A stretch of DNA of 64,000 nt from Siphlonurus alternatus. Taxonomy: Eukaryota; Arthropoda; Insecta; Ephemeroptera; Siphlonuridae. The stretch lies in assembly GCA_949825025.1 (NCBI GenBank), contig OX463781.1:47752317-47816316 (forward strand), read 5' to 3'. This document shows positions 48,207 to 62,200 of this stretch, piece by piece. Under the pieces are notes generated by a model. It made no database searches and was not told the origin of the DNA. It saw only the letters and a program-made list of their open reading frames with translations. A program made the translations under genes and the position numbers. The first letter of the stretch is position 1. Each line of letters begins with the position of its first letter.

Positions 48207-51200
48207 TATTCCAATAAAATTAAATTGAGCAATCGATATACATGACGCAGTATAATTTATAAATATATATAGTTCAAATAATAAAACTGTAAACAATGTT
48301 AATTATAAACAGAGACTCAAGTATTGTGATATGAATGAAAGGCACAATCACGTCAAGTGATTGATCTGTTTTAAACACTGCGTCGCAATATTGCACGCTG
48401 ATCGCCATATTGTGTGGACAGAAATACTGAGGCAAGCAAGCTGCACTTGTTTATTATTACTAGCTAAAGATAGGAGCCATGTGGACCTAATATAAAATGG
48501 CCATTTAATTTATAAACTTTAAACGCTTTTAGCTTAAGTTGGAGAAAGATAGACTCAAATCAACGCCAAATAACTTTCATTATCACAGAAAAAAAAATTA
48601 AATCCAATTTTAATTAAAATAAAATTTAATTGCTTATATAGAAGAGGTAAAGAACTCAAGTTTGAAAACTTAATGAAAAAAAATATATAAATTCAGGTTT
48701 TAATTTGATATAGTTTTACCTAAAACTTGATGAAAAAAAAAACTTGCAGTAGAAACTTGAAACAACGAGTAATAAATAAAGTTTTAAAATACGTGCATGG
48801 TTATACTTTTCTTTGTAAAAATATCAACTTTCTTTCAGCTCTGTGCTCTGTTAATTTTTTAGTAAAACTAACTCGAATTTCATGAATTGAAACCAAAAAG
48901 TAATATCTAAACTTAACACTACACATAAAATACAGTAAAACATGATATATTATTATACTTTAAAAAATCAAGTCTAAATTTTTTTAGGTCAATGTAAGCA
49001 AAAAATTATCACAAGAAAATCAACCGTACATAAAAAAATATCTTTATACTACATTATATATATATATATTTTTTTTTCAATATTAGAAGAATAAATTTCA
49101 TGTATGTACTGTTGAAAAATAAATCAGATAAAATTGAACAAAACCCTTATGGGTTCTTTTTGGATGAGTTATGAAGGAGCCACTATAAAGTATGAAGAAG
49201 CTTCTTCAATTCTCAACCCTTATTGCCTTGTGCTGTAATACGCCCCTCCCCCAACCACACCGTAACCCAACAAGGTATATAGGGCTAACAAGCAAGCAAG
49301 ATACTTGAGATTAATTACTATTTGGAGGTACTTAATTGCCCATGTTTTGTATATATATATACTTGGATGCTTATACCAGTTGCTTATATAGAAGCTACTA
49401 GTTAAAGTTTGTCATCATCGTCATCGTCAAACAAATGAGTATTGGAGTATGCTGGTATATCGACTTAATAAGAGCCTTCAAGTAAAAGGCTTCATAAGCC
49501 GAGTTAAATTAGCAACAGTAAGCCATCTGTAAGCAGAGAGAGGCTACTTGCTTTCATCTCTGCAGCCTATCTGGCATGATAGTACATACAACGTCGTCAG
49601 CTCTCATGGCTAGCCAACTGAAGAAAAAAAATCATTTTCCCTCTGAGAGAGTCCATCTTGTATACTACCTGACTGGTGGAGAAGTGCCAAGGACTCTCGC
49701 CAGTATATTTATGTTCAGCAATGACCAATATAAAACTACGACACAACTACTTAACTTTAACACTTAACTTTAAAATTATTGTAATGTTTGTCTGATTGTA
49801 AGTTGTCACATTCTTAAGATCCGCATCATTGAACCTTAATAAAAAAAAAATTTTAAGTAATACAAAGTTCTTCTTTAAAGTTATACCTGTTTTTGGTATA
49901 TTGCCAAAATGTTAGTAAAGTCGATATACAGTACTCACTAGCTAATGTTAAGTACTGTGTATTTTATGAGGATATGTGACGTCACAATGTTATATGATTG
50001 TGGACCGATATAGCAACACTAAGGACAAAAGTCGCTCTACAATGTCTAGACACAAAAGCAGAAAGGTTCCATATATAGAATGTCCACAATGCGTATAGCA
50101 AATAATATTAAAATGGAACTTCGGTGTGTAAATATTCAAACAGAGTTTCTATATGTCGATCATGTGCATAACCTTTTCAAAGTCAATACTGAAATAATGA
50201 TGTACGTTAAATTTCAAATAGTAATATACAGAGAGTACCAAACAAAATCTATGTCTTATTTATTTTACGCTTTTATTTCAGACCAAAATTCATTAAATTA
50301 TCAAACTATTGAAGAAGGCTGCCTTAGTAAATAAAAAATAATTTAAAACAAACAAAAAATAATAATTATGAAATAAAGTTATCTTATTTTCATTTTTTAT
50401 TCCAATCTTTCCAATTAACAAGAATTTAATTTAACATAATGAATACAAATTCATTCTAGAACGGTAAATATTGTAACACTAATTAAATATTAATTCGTGC
50501 GTCAACAGGTTAGCTTACAATTGAATTAGAGATATTTTAACATTTTCCAAGAACACGATAATACTCCCACGCTGTGACGTATGTATGCTAACTAGAATTT
50601 CTTTAAATAGCAACAATCTCCTTCTCTTTTTTCAGATATCATTGTAGATTTTAATTGAATCAGCTTAACTAATTTAGAACGTTTTTATCTGGAAGTTAAA
50701 ATAGCCTGCCAGAAAACATAAACTTTCTGAATGATGTATCCAGTAAAAAATTTCTGACTAAAACTTTAAAAAATTGTAATAAAGATAATTATGACTGCAT
50801 GATTCAACGTTTGCAGAAATCAAAACGAGCATTACACTTTAAAAAAAACAGGTATTATACGACAAAATTTTTCTTACAAATTTTCTTTGCAATGAAATTT
50901 TGTCTCAAATAATTTGTTTTAATCTTAAAATTGATTTAAGATATGGCTTTAAATTGCAATCAGAATTCGTGTATGCAATCTAAGTGAGAGAAAATATTAT
51001 ACAAGTACAAATTGTGAGCAAAATTGCACACTGGTTTTACCAAAAAAAGTCATATAGAGAAAAGACTCGTTTGGTTAAAAAAACATTTCTCATTCGTATG
51101 TGTATTCACTGTGTTTTAAATTAAATTATACCTTCAATATTATATTATTCCTATAAGACTGTATACACTTTGCTTTTTGCTTAATTATAATTAAAGTTAA

Positions 51201-51285
51201 CATCAATTCATCAATAGCTTAAACCTGTCATCACTCGGGTCCAAATTTATACTTTAACAAAACGTGCACTATGAAAAGTTCCCTT

Positions 51286-51380
51286 CTGCAACTTTGTTAA
51301 TCACCATACCCTACGTTATTCTTACGGGACATGGTGATTAAAAAGACTGCATGCAGAAGGAAATTTTTCAAAGGCGAGGA
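51286..51380. mobile_element. Short palindromic element, copy 2 (partner at 7564-7681)
   Basis: CTTCTGCAACTTTGTTAATC and ACCATACCC pair with GGACATGGTGATTAAAAAG and GCAGAAGG; the centre TTATTCTTACGG is identical to that at 7564-7681. Confidence 0.75.
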
Positions 51381-51614
51381 TTTTACATAGACAAATTTAC
51401 CCATATGTCATCAATATATAATAAAACAATATATAATTATATCTAGTTTGAATATATATGTTTTCAATTAACTTAAAGCCTTAATTAGTATTTAATCATA
51501 TAATATCATTGTACTACAATATTATGAACATTATAATACTGTAATATAGACAGTAATTATATATACATAGATTAAACCATGTGTAATCATTACACTAGAG
51601 AACAGAAAATATAC

Positions 51615-51800
51615 ACATTGATGTGTTTACTTTGGCGCCAGATCTATAGGACTAGATGTCGTTTGTACGGATGGAAAATGTAGGCTAGTCAGCAGTTAAA
51701 CTCATCCTACAGACATCATAGCAGAGTAAACACCCTCTTTATGACACCACAGCGTGTTATATTAGGTGCTATAACCGACATGGGAATCGAACCGTCATAA
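51615..51800 (-). repeat. Possible SINE relic with tRNA T-arm-like motif
   Basis: On the minus strand, GGTTCGATTCCCATGTCGG (about 51776-51794) resembles a box B / T-arm. Nearby GATGTCGTTTGTACGGATG and CATCCTACAGACATC form an imperfect inverted pair. No full tRNA fold was recognised. Confidence 0.25.
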
Positions 51801-52174
51801 TTTTAATGTTGTTATCACTGATACTAATAATAAGTATACAGAACATTTTTTTGTATATTTTTGTTATAATATATTTCAAGTTTATTTGTTTTAACTAGAT
51901 TGATGTTAAAAAGAAGAGAATTTTCTACTCAAGTTTTATTTTTTGTTGGAGACATTTTCCGCAGCGCTGACCAGTAAAAAGGATGAATGTCTTCTCCAAG
52001 ACTCGCTACTTACACAAACTGTAATATGGATTGCTGCAGACGGCTGGAAAAGTAATGGAAATTCAACCACTGGAAACTTGCGATCTGTTACAAAGAGACT
52101 CAAATTAGCAAAGAAATATCTCAAAATTGTTGTCACAATTTCTATTATTAACATCAAACTTTAAGATTAATGTA

Positions 52175-52214
52175 TTTTCAATATTTTCAGATCGAAATCT
52201 GAAAATATTGAAAA
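52175..52214. repeat. Perfect 18-bp hairpin with 4-base loop
   Basis: TTTTCAATATTTTCAGAT (52175-52192), loop CGAA, then ATCTGAAAATATTGAAAA (52197-52214). A small perfect palindrome about 1.1 kb before the gene B exon. Confidence 0.8.
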
Positions 52215-52903
52215 AACTGAAAAGACGTTAATTAGTTTGCTGATGGAACAACAAATTTGGTGTAGATTTTGAGTAATTAATTTATTTTCATTTAAAATTA
52301 ATTTTTTTCGTGTGATAAAGACATTGATTTGACTAAAAACCACCGCAGTCCCTATTTAAAAACAATGTTAATTTTCAATACTGAATCATCTACTAAGCCT
52401 ATTTTTCTCACACAACTGACATTAAACCTTTAAACAGATTGGATAAGGTCATTGCAGTGTTAATATCATTTTTGTAGACACAATATTGGCTAGCACAAAA
52501 CCACTTATTTCTATAAATAAATGGACCAAATGAAAGTCTCATAGTTGTTTTTCTTAGAATGGATTTTCCCCCTCGTATTTCTTATAAAGCAAAACATAAT
52601 ACGCTTGTTGCCACCATAACACACACAGTATTCAATTTCATATACTTTGTGTGGTAAGAAAGTCTGCACTTCCTGTAGATTAAACAATGTATTTCTACTG
52701 CAGGTCTGTTTTCAACAATAATGGTGGACTGACATTTTCGTCTCAACTGTAATCCATTATACACCATTAAAAAAATTGTACGATCTCCCAAATGTATGTG
52801 CCGTGTCGTGATGATCTGACAGCGTGAACTTTTCAATAGACAGTCAATGCTGGTTGCCTACCTTTACGGCGAAACAAAGCTGAATTTAAAATAACATTAT
52901 TTT

Positions 52904-53011
<108 letters not shown>

Positions 53012-53345
53012 AGGCGTTCTAAACTTAAAAAAATGTTTATTTAATTAATAATAATTAATAAAAATTAATTTATTAATTAATTTCATTTTACTATATTTAG
53101 GCTATATTTGGCTATATAGGGTGTCTAAATTAGATGCATCATGCTTTCCTTATCTGACCTTAATTCCAAAAAATTTAAAAAATAAATTTTCCATTTTTTT
53201 GTTTAATTTTTCTATGATAGCTTCATGCAGCTTTAGCAAGTTAGTCGATTCCTACTGCCCCGAGATGTACGTTAAATATTCCAACAATGTCTGTGTAAAC
53301 GTCAACTTTGCTCGGTGTGTGTCTGACCCGTGATCCGATTGACAG

Positions 53346-53506
53346 AGTACTCGTGGGGATCGCCGCCCGCCAGTTGGGGAAAGGCCCAGGCAGAAGAGCA
53401 GCCGCCGGTGTTCGACGTTGGCGGCGCTAGCAGCGGCGTGGTGAGCGTTCTCGTGGGCCAGACCGCTTACCTGCCGTGCAGAGTCAAACACCTGGGGGAC
53501 AAGGTG
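53346..53506 (+). CDS. dpr-like gene B, second coding exon: mature N-terminus and first half of Ig domain 1
   Basis: Coding exon of 161 bases between acceptor GATTGACAG and donor GTGAGT (53507). Entering in phase 1 from the signal exon it reads E37-YSWGSPPASW, a Gly/Pro/Glu-rich linker, QPPVFDVGG (55-63), then VLVGQTAYLPCRVKHLGDK (71-89) and V90. VGQTAYLPCRV with the first Ig1 cysteine (C81) and KHLGDK is diagnostic for dpr Ig1. The exon ends in phase 0 directly before the position of the conserved VSW-RKRD block, the same intron site as the start of the gene A exon at 11487. The following exon is not in the window. The GTG at 53330 is intronic and not a start; the opposite-strand frame is a shadow. 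Confidence 0.92.
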
Positions 53507-53600
53507 GTGAGTACCCTGTCAGGTCCCTAAAATCATGCAAAAATGGAGCAAATGTTTGAAATTATCCCACCTGGGAGGAGCTACCTTCAAAAATATTGTC

Positions 53601-53790
53601 GTGTTTTCCATGGAGCGATGTCGAGCACGGCGAGAAAAGCGCACTTGCTTCAATATCGTATGGCGGCCATGTTGGCGATATAAAATCACTCCCTGACGCG
53701 TGGGAAGCGATTATCTCTCGCCAAAATAGCTGCCATATTGAAGCAAGTGCGCTTTTCTCGCCTCGTCAAGCCCCGCTCTTCATGGAAAAG
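53601..53790. mobile_element. GC-richer foldback element just after the gene B exon
   Basis: The arms share GGCGAGAAAAGCGCACTTGC plus TTCAATAT in perfect inverted form, with outer TTTTCCATG / CATGGAAAA ends and inner GCGGCCATGTTGGCGA / CGCCAAAATAGCTGCC. A direct repeat TACCTTCAAA is at 53582-53591 and 53791-53800 and may be a target duplication, though the left copy is 9 bases away from the arm. The element starts 94 bases after the splice donor. Confidence 0.8.
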
Positions 53791-55519
53791 TACCTTCAAA
53801 TCAGATACTAACGATCTATTATCTTTGGGTAGATGCTTTACACACTTTTAAAACTGAGAAAGTACAGAAACAATGTAAAATATTTTAAACTTTATTACCG
53901 TTAGTCAGTCTGTTCAAATTTCTAAATTTAATTTAAGTGTAGTGACGTCATTAGCTAATTGTGTGTTTATGTTAGTACACAATGTGAGATAGCATTGTGC
54001 GCTACCCTTGTGAGTCAACCAACGTAACGAGCACTTGAAGTATTATAAAACAAAGTGTAAAAACTCACTTCTCCTCTTGTATACTTTAATAAATGAAACA
54101 GTAAAATAATTAATGATATTCCAACGAAATTATACCCTTTTTGTTAAATAATTTCCTATCTATTAAAATTGAAGCCCCAAAATATCCTTTTATTGACGAT
54201 AAGGATTATATTTTAATGTTAAGCAACTTGATAATGAGTTTTATTAAAAAATAATAAGGGCTGTGTGTAACTGAATCTATTAGACTCTTATTACATTTCA
54301 AAATGCAACTCACGAAGTTTTATAATTGATTATTAATTTTTTAAAACCATTGGGAATAGCTTTCTTATAATGATAATGTGAACCTTCAATAATTAATTAT
54401 ACTTCTCAATCTGCATTTAACTCTGTAATTATGTATAATGTTGACAGAATTATGTTTGCTCTTAATTATGTGGAAATAATCATCACATTTACTTTAAAAT
54501 TATCGTATCTTTGTACACCGTTAATGAACGAAAGGTAAAATTATTTTACAATTATTTCAATTACAAATAACTGTTAACGATTTAAAAGCTTATTTTTTTT
54601 TTTTGTAAATTATTTATAATAAAGTTTTAGATCGACTTATATTTTAATCAATTATAAAAAGTGCTTATATATTGTGCTTGTGTAAAATAATACAAAATAT
54701 AATTGATGAACGCAAATTAAATTTCAAAAATTAATTAATTAATATTCATAAACAATTTGAATATTGAATTTACTAAAGCTTAATATGAAATGTATGACAA
54801 ATAGTACATTAAAATTCCTTTGTAATGTTTTGTTAAAAAGAAAGGTTAAAATGTTGTTATTACAGACTAATGAAAATAAACAAAAGAAAATAAAAATTTA
54901 AAGACAGAGAAAAATAAACTTTGAGAGAGTTTTAAAAAATAAATATAATGACTAAATAAAATGAGATACAATTTTAAAAGCTTTTATGTAATTCTTGTTG
55001 CAAAGAAGAGAGAGGAAGAAAAATGGTTGGGAATTAGTAGGAAACATGGCCAACGTAATTAAACCACTAGAGAGACGTTGTCTAATTATCCTCCAAAACA
55101 AGAGCGTTAGTTATTTCATCTTGTAGCTACGTGCCGTCAATTGTGGCAGGTGACGTTTCTTTTCTCAAGCAAATAATCCGCTTTCCCAATGTAAGCCTTT
55201 CACGGTACGTTCTATTTTCTTTTACAAAATACAATAAAATTTAACAATTTAGTTATATACACTAAATTTCAACAACAACAAAAAGTTTACACACAAGATT
55301 CAAAGTTAAATTTAAAGAATTTGGTGGCAATAACATGTTTGCCAAATGATTCGAACGTTTGATTGTAAAGACTTGAATATTTAAGCACTTGACTGCCTTT
55401 TTTTTACGGTTGTATAGTAAGATATATGAGGTTATTTTCAGCCTAACTTCCTACGTCGTAGAGGTGTAAAACGCGGCATTCTCTTAAGAAATTGTGCCGA
55501 CAAGGTGAACTCCCTCCTC

Positions 55520-55595
55520 CAATAGGTGCTAGTGATGGATGGTGGGGTGCCAAACCAGAGAGAAGGGTCATGGGTTCGAGTCCAAAACACAGCTC
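55520..55595 (+). repeat. tRNA-derived SINE relic
   Basis: GGGTTCGAGTCC at 55572-55583 matches box B, preceded by GGGTGCCAAACCAGAGAGAA with GGTCAT, reminiscent of the anticodon-arm to T-arm part of tRNA-type SINEs. A clear box A and a full tRNA fold are missing. Confidence 0.4.
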
Positions 55596-58131
55596 TTCTA
55601 TCGTAACCTACACGGAAGGCTCAGCTACTGTAAGACCATTTATATTAATCGAGGTTTTAAATAACTTCCTGACAGCTCCAACTTTTTTTATTTATTAGAT
55701 ACAAAGTTTATTGTTATTACAGTGATAAATTGTATTCCACAGCTTTGTAAATAAAAAGGAGAAAATATAAATAATAGTGTTTAAACAAACAAAACCATTA
55801 TTAGAATTAAATGTAATCAGAATTTTTAAAAAAATGTTTTTGTGTGTATTTTTTTTACGCAATTGTTAAAATAAATTTTATAAAAACAACAAAAACTACT
55901 GTAATTATAAAAAGTATACCAATTAAAAGCTTGTTCGTTTTGTTGACAAATTTAATTGCAAGGAAAAAAAACACACTTGTATAAATTTATTATATATAAC
56001 AAAAAAAATTTAAGATAAAATAATATTTTCCTTTCCTCGCTGATGCTTTTGTAGAAACTAGTGAAGTACTTTTAACCAGTTGTTCTCCCATGTATCTCAA
56101 TTTGAAAGTACAACAAATAAAAGTGGCACCGGTTGCATATTCTCAGGGATTACCTACTGATATATATGCAGCAGCATCTCCCCGTTTACTTGTCTTCTTT
56201 AAGCGACTATAAATAAGCGAAAACAAAGACAGATGTACGAGAGAATGTCGTACATATTACTGAAAATACTCCAGACCTGTTTTTGATGCAGTAGTTTAAA
56301 ATACTGATGTTTTCACTTACTCCTCATTTGTCCTGAACTAAATATATTTCATGTTAAAAAAAAATGCGTTTTCATGCCAACGAACAATATTTTTTATTAC
56401 AATCTCTTATCCTCGAAAAGTAATGTCAACTAGCTCAATTTAAGACACAAATAATTAAATTGTGACAGTTAATAATGACGATAATATATCATGCAAGGCA
56501 ACATCATGTTTTATTTCTTGGCAACTTTTGTAGCGACGAATTAAAAAATTGATATTTACAAAACGATGAAAGTGATATTATATATTTACAAATAATGATA
56601 TCAACATCATTATTTGAAAATAACTATACTATTTAATCATCTCCAATGATCTTTTGAAATGTATTTTGTTTCGTATTGAAATTTTCTACTCGGAAACTTG
56701 GATATTAAAATAATAATTAAAAAGTTTTCAATATCTATTATACAATAATGGTCTTCAATGTTTTGAATGGAAATTTTCAAAGGGTAGTCCCGGCCACAAA
56801 CTTTTAGTCGGATGATGAAAAGTGTAAATAAATGTTGAATAAAATCATATTTTGTAAATCTGAACATTTAAAAATAGAAGTTACGGGAGTTTATTGAAAA
56901 ATACGTGAGAAAACATGCCCAGAACACTGTTTTAATTTTCTTCGTTTAGAAAAATAATTTGATAGTATAGTTGACCTATTTAATAAAACGATTCTTTTAA
57001 TTCGATATTAAAAGCACGTTATGTATTTAATAGTCAACATCAAAGAGAAAAAAATATTCATTTATTATCTCATAAATACACATGTTTGTTTATATCCATG
57101 TATAGAGATAAAAAATTAATCATTTACACACATAATTATGATAAATAGTAGCTGTGGGTATTTAAGCTTTAATGAATTTTAGAAATACGTAAAACATCAA
57201 AACTAATGCGAAATGTGTTAGAGCTTAAAAAAGCTTAATTCAGTGGTTGCGGCTTAAACGTTCAAAAATTGCATTTTTATAATAGGTTTTTTTATGGCTT
57301 AAAATGAATTGTACCTATACCTCTCACCACAGAAAAATGCTTTTAATTTAAAATATATTATAATAAGAGCGAAAAAACTCCACACCTGACATGATGTGTT
57401 GGTTAAAAAGTGCACTAATCTACTCGTATGATTTTTTTCTTTAATTGTAGGTATTGAAAATTTTAAGTTTGCTGTTAACATTTTGTCCAAATTTCTTCCC
57501 CGGACAATTTTTCTTCATTTACACAAAACTTAATTTGTTTTTATAGTTCAAAAACGCAAGAAAATACAAAATTCTTAATTGCTAATTGAAACTTAATATG
57601 TAAACAAAATAAAAGCTTAATTAATTTAAGCGCTTAGAACAATCGATAATAATGATTAATAATGCAGTGTGGTATAACAAAGTCAGTGACGCAGCGTTGC
57701 AGTAAATTCGCGAGTTTGTGCGATGTCATTTCGGAGCTGGTGTGACGGCCTGGATATCGCTCGTAAAGTTGGAGACCGTAATTAGCTCTCATTACGTGGT
57801 GATAACTGCCGTAACAGCCGTCAGTTTTTTACTACCACAAACTCACGTGAGTAATAATCGTTTTTACTGCGCCAACTTTGCCGAGGTGTGACCCGTGACG
57901 TGTTTTACTATATAACTATCGGTACTCAAGTTTAAAACTTGAGCTTGACATCCATGGCCCTTAAAATGTCAATTGGAAAATTGAAAAGTTTACCTGTTAA
58001 TATAACCCCTTGGATTTACTCTAGTACATTCTTACAGTGATAAAATTTACACTGAACTTGAACATAAAATACCAAAGTTATGTATATAGTTTTAACTGTA
58101 CGTATTATATAGGACTAATATATAGGAATAC

Positions 58132-59259
58132 CAGTGGCGTAGCCAGGATTTGTCCAAGGGGGGGGTTCTTCAAGATTGAGAACAGCCCACTGGGGGGTTT
58201 GGGGGGCGTAGCCCCCCAATTGCCCGCCGCAGGCGCGATTTTTTTTAAGGACACGCCCCCTTTTTAGGGAAAAATTATGAAAAAATACTATTATAGAGAA
58301 TGTATGGCTTGATGCAATTTTTTTTTTAAAATTTATATTTTTTGCACCCCATTTTTTTAATTTCTTTTCAATACGTACAGTAAGTGCTGCACTAACGTAA
58401 TAAGTAACAAATAATTTTAGTTAAATCAAGTAATTCATCCAATATCCACTTTTATATTATTTTTATTAGTTTCATGATGCGCGATTTTTTTGAAACAGAG
58501 GGACGTGGACTTAATTTTTTTCAATGAAAAGTTGCAGCAAATTTCTTATATTTGTAAATCGTAAATTATGTACAGTAGTTACAATATTTTTGTCACTACT
58601 TTTTCCTATAAAAAAAATATACAAATTAAAAAAATCAGATTTTTTTAACGTCGGTAATAAATTATATGTATTATGATATAAATGATATATGTACAGTATT
58701 ATACATTAGACAATAAAACTGGCAATTAATTGTAAGATGTAATATATACCTATAATATATAATTAATTAAAAATAATAAAATATTATATATGTATAATTT
58801 TTAGTTTTATGCTGAACATCATGCGGGGAATGTTTTCAACATTTTTTATATTTTTAAATTGTTGTCTACAAAAACATAAATAACTTAATAATGAATACTA
58901 CATAATATAATTATAATAATAGATCGTTTTTTTTTTTATTCCGTAGACTAGATGTTATATATTATCGATGACGAAAAAAGCAAAAAAGCACATTGGAATT
59001 AAATAATAGAATTATAGCATACTTAAGTAATCATAATACTGTAGACGGATTTTAAATAAATTAAAGATGTATTTTCTATGTGTTTCGAGGATATGAATTT
59101 TTAAAGTTTTTTTTTTTTAAGAAAATTTTTCATAAAAATTTATCTAAATCGTATCCGTCGAGTACCATTTTTTGTTATTTTTCCCTCAAAATTTACTAAG
59201 GTTCAGCTCTCAAGGGGGGGGTTATAACACCCAAAACCCCCCCCTTGTCTACGCCCCTG
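58132..59259. mobile_element. Non-autonomous hAT-type element
   Basis: An 8-base duplication AGGAATAC flanks the element (58124-58131 and 59260-59267). The ends read CAGTGGCGTAGCCAGGATT and, inverted, GTCTACGCCCCTG, with G- and C-runs just inside. The 8-base target duplication and CAGTGGCGTAGCC-type end are typical of hAT-family elements widespread in animal genomes. The interior (about 1.1 kb) is AT-rich with no transposase frame. The short frame at 58037-58267 is a translation of the terminal repeat. Confidence 0.85.
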
Positions 59260-62200
59260 AGGAATACGCATGATTTCGGTATATATAGATGAAAAATAAA
59301 TATAAATAATGGAATACCATGAAGTGCAATTAAACATTAAATCAAAATTCAAAAGTTCTTAAATGAAAAAGAGGGTTATATTCAATTATCCTTGTACAAA
59401 CCACAACCCCAATTCTTCTAAAAAAAAAATAGCTTTTCGCTTGCATTGCTCTTACTGCGTTGTGATTATATTTCCATATAGCATTGCATTGATCTATACT
59501 GAATATATATTCATGAAACAGTGCACCATGACACAACGTTATATACTAGAATTTTTAGTGACAGTGTGTGTGTGGATTTAGTTATATAATAATCCATTTA
59601 TAACAAAATATCTTTCAGTGTAAAAATATTCTGTGACGAGCTTTAGCTTTGTGGTAGAATTACATCACGTAAAATTCTCTTTAATATTAATTTTCAACAG
59701 TTTCATTTAACATACAAAATAATACATAAAGCTCTAAAATATCATCAAACCAAAATTTATTACAAAAATACATTTCATTTATATAAAATATTATTACATC
59801 AACAACAGTATCAACCGAGTGCTACAATATGTATGATATAATAATATTTTTAGTCAATATCATTTGACCTCTTTACAATCCCAAATTCCCAATTCAATCT
59901 ACTAAAAATGTAGCACGTAGTATAGATTTAATATTACTGAAACTTTTACCTTAAAATGAAATGGTTTTGGCTTGGCAATTTGATTTCACGTGAATGAACG
60001 GGGGAGTGTTTTCTCTCCATAGATCAGAGAGGAAGTCATAAATCACGGAAATTGCTGGCCAATCAAATCAACGAGGTCAGAGGTCACATCGGGGGGTGTC
60101 TGCGGTGATTGGGTGGTGACCTCCTCTCGGTTTAGCCTCAACAAAGAACATTCTTTTTAAAACTCAACATTTACGACGGTTCACTTTATTTTATTTTTTT
60201 TTTAAAAAAGCTTTAAAAAAATTACCATGTGATCTTTAGTCTTATAATAATGTTATTTTTGCAAAATGTTTTAAACTAAAGTTTATTTTTTAAAAAATCT
60301 ATTTTTAAAAAGAAGTATTAAATATATCAGGAAAAATACCATTTTTTTATTTATTTATGTAAAAATTTAAATAAAAATGAACATAAAATATAATTTCATA
60401 GCATTTTTAACAACACAATATTATTTTTCTTGAAAGTATTGTATGGTCATTATATTTTTCCAATACAAAGAATTCAAACAAAAGGCCTGAGGTATAAAAA
60501 AGAATTATTACATGTAACAACAGTTTAATAATTTACGAGGAGGAAGGTCTGGAGGGAGCGTCAATGCTCCTCAATTATCTTGTCACAGACTGACCAGTTA
60601 TTGATAACCTACTGGTGATTGTGAATCTCACCATTTGTTTAGTAGTTAGAGTGCATTCAGATAAAAAAAAAAAAGATTGATGTAATTTTTCAATTTTATC
60701 AATAATATTTACTTTTATTTCCATAAAAATAAAACAATGAAATTTTTATCGATATTTTTTATTATTACAAGTAAAGGATTATTTTGTTTTTAATTTTTTG
60801 TTTCAATGCTTGCACAATAGATAGCACCATCAATTAAGAGAGCTGTCACATATACTGCTCTATTTTTAAGACTATCTGAGCTGGGTGGTCTTTTGTCAAT
60901 GAGTCACCCGAGCAGACAGGTGCAAATGAACAACAAATAGTATATTGGGTATAAAGAAATCGATTAATAACTTTAATTAGAAAATATAATTTATCACACG
61001 CGATTCAGTACAAGAAAGAAGTATTGAAATTACAGAACATAATATTTTCTTACATTTAATTTCAAATTTATTTGCAAATGAAATCTAAATATTTTCTTAT
61101 TTTATTTTTGTAATAGTTAATTATTTTTTTAATAAGGAAAGTGTGCAAGGTATAGTGATGAAATATTTTGGCAGGTATGAATTGAGAATTCAACGCTGGA
61201 GAGCAGAGACTAAAAGTATTTTATTTGAAGGAAAATTAGTGAAAAGATTATCAAAATAGGCAGTTTTAACATTGGCTTAAAATAGCATTAACCTGATTCA
61301 ATAAAGTAGCATCAATTTCATTTATTTATAAATTTAATTCTGACCTATATCGTCCCCTTTACTGTTAAAAAAAACTGCAGAAATTGCTTCAACTACAAAA
61401 TACCCAATTTACATACAACTATTGTTACAGCACATATGAGTGATGTGAACAACCAGCTCGTACTACTTTATTACGGTATGTATTTTTCTCTTTTCTATAA
61501 AAGTTTGGCCATCAAGTCTGGCCGTCGGCTTATCACTTGACGGCAAACTCGGCGCTAACTGCGGGGGACGACATGACGTACCCCCCGGGACCTCTCAGGC
61601 GAGATCAGGCCCTCGATTAGAGCGGCCATTTTGCTGCTGCAAGCTTCTTCAACAGTGGCTCCTTTGGGAAACCTCTACTCTATACTATGAAAAAATAACC
61701 TCCATGTGTGTGACAATAGACCAGCATGTTACTAGCTTCATAATAATACTACACACTTTTTTTATGGTATATACTTTATAGTACCAAAAATGATAACATT
61801 CATTTCAATCATAAGATGTATAATAAAAATACATATTATTCATATCCCACAATTAAAGATTAACCAACGGTAGCAAATTCATAAGATAATAACTAAAATA
61901 TAATAAAAATATCTATTTTCACTCTCACTTTTCTTGTATAATAATATACAGTGCCTCTTTTATATATTTAAGTTGGCAAGTTTTCAATAAAACTTTAAAT
62001 TTAAATAACAATGCAGGTTTAAGGGCGGGACACAAATGACGGTTGTAAAATACGTATGTGTGTCGCATGACCCCCACTGATGGTTTGGTGATGACCAAAA
62101 GTCGTGACGTGAATCAGTCCCCCCCCCCTCCTTAGACCAAAATTCCCGAATTGAATTGCATGAGCTTGGAGTTAAAAAAAACTTTCGCTATGAAATATAT

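Noticed and set aside
53596..53811. 71-codon plus-strand frame after the gene B exon
   Set aside because: Lies inside the foldback element at 53601-53790; the codons are those of the inverted arms.
58037..58267. 76-codon plus-strand frame
   Set aside because: Translation of the terminal repeat of the hAT-type element (Gly/Pro runs from G and C tracts).
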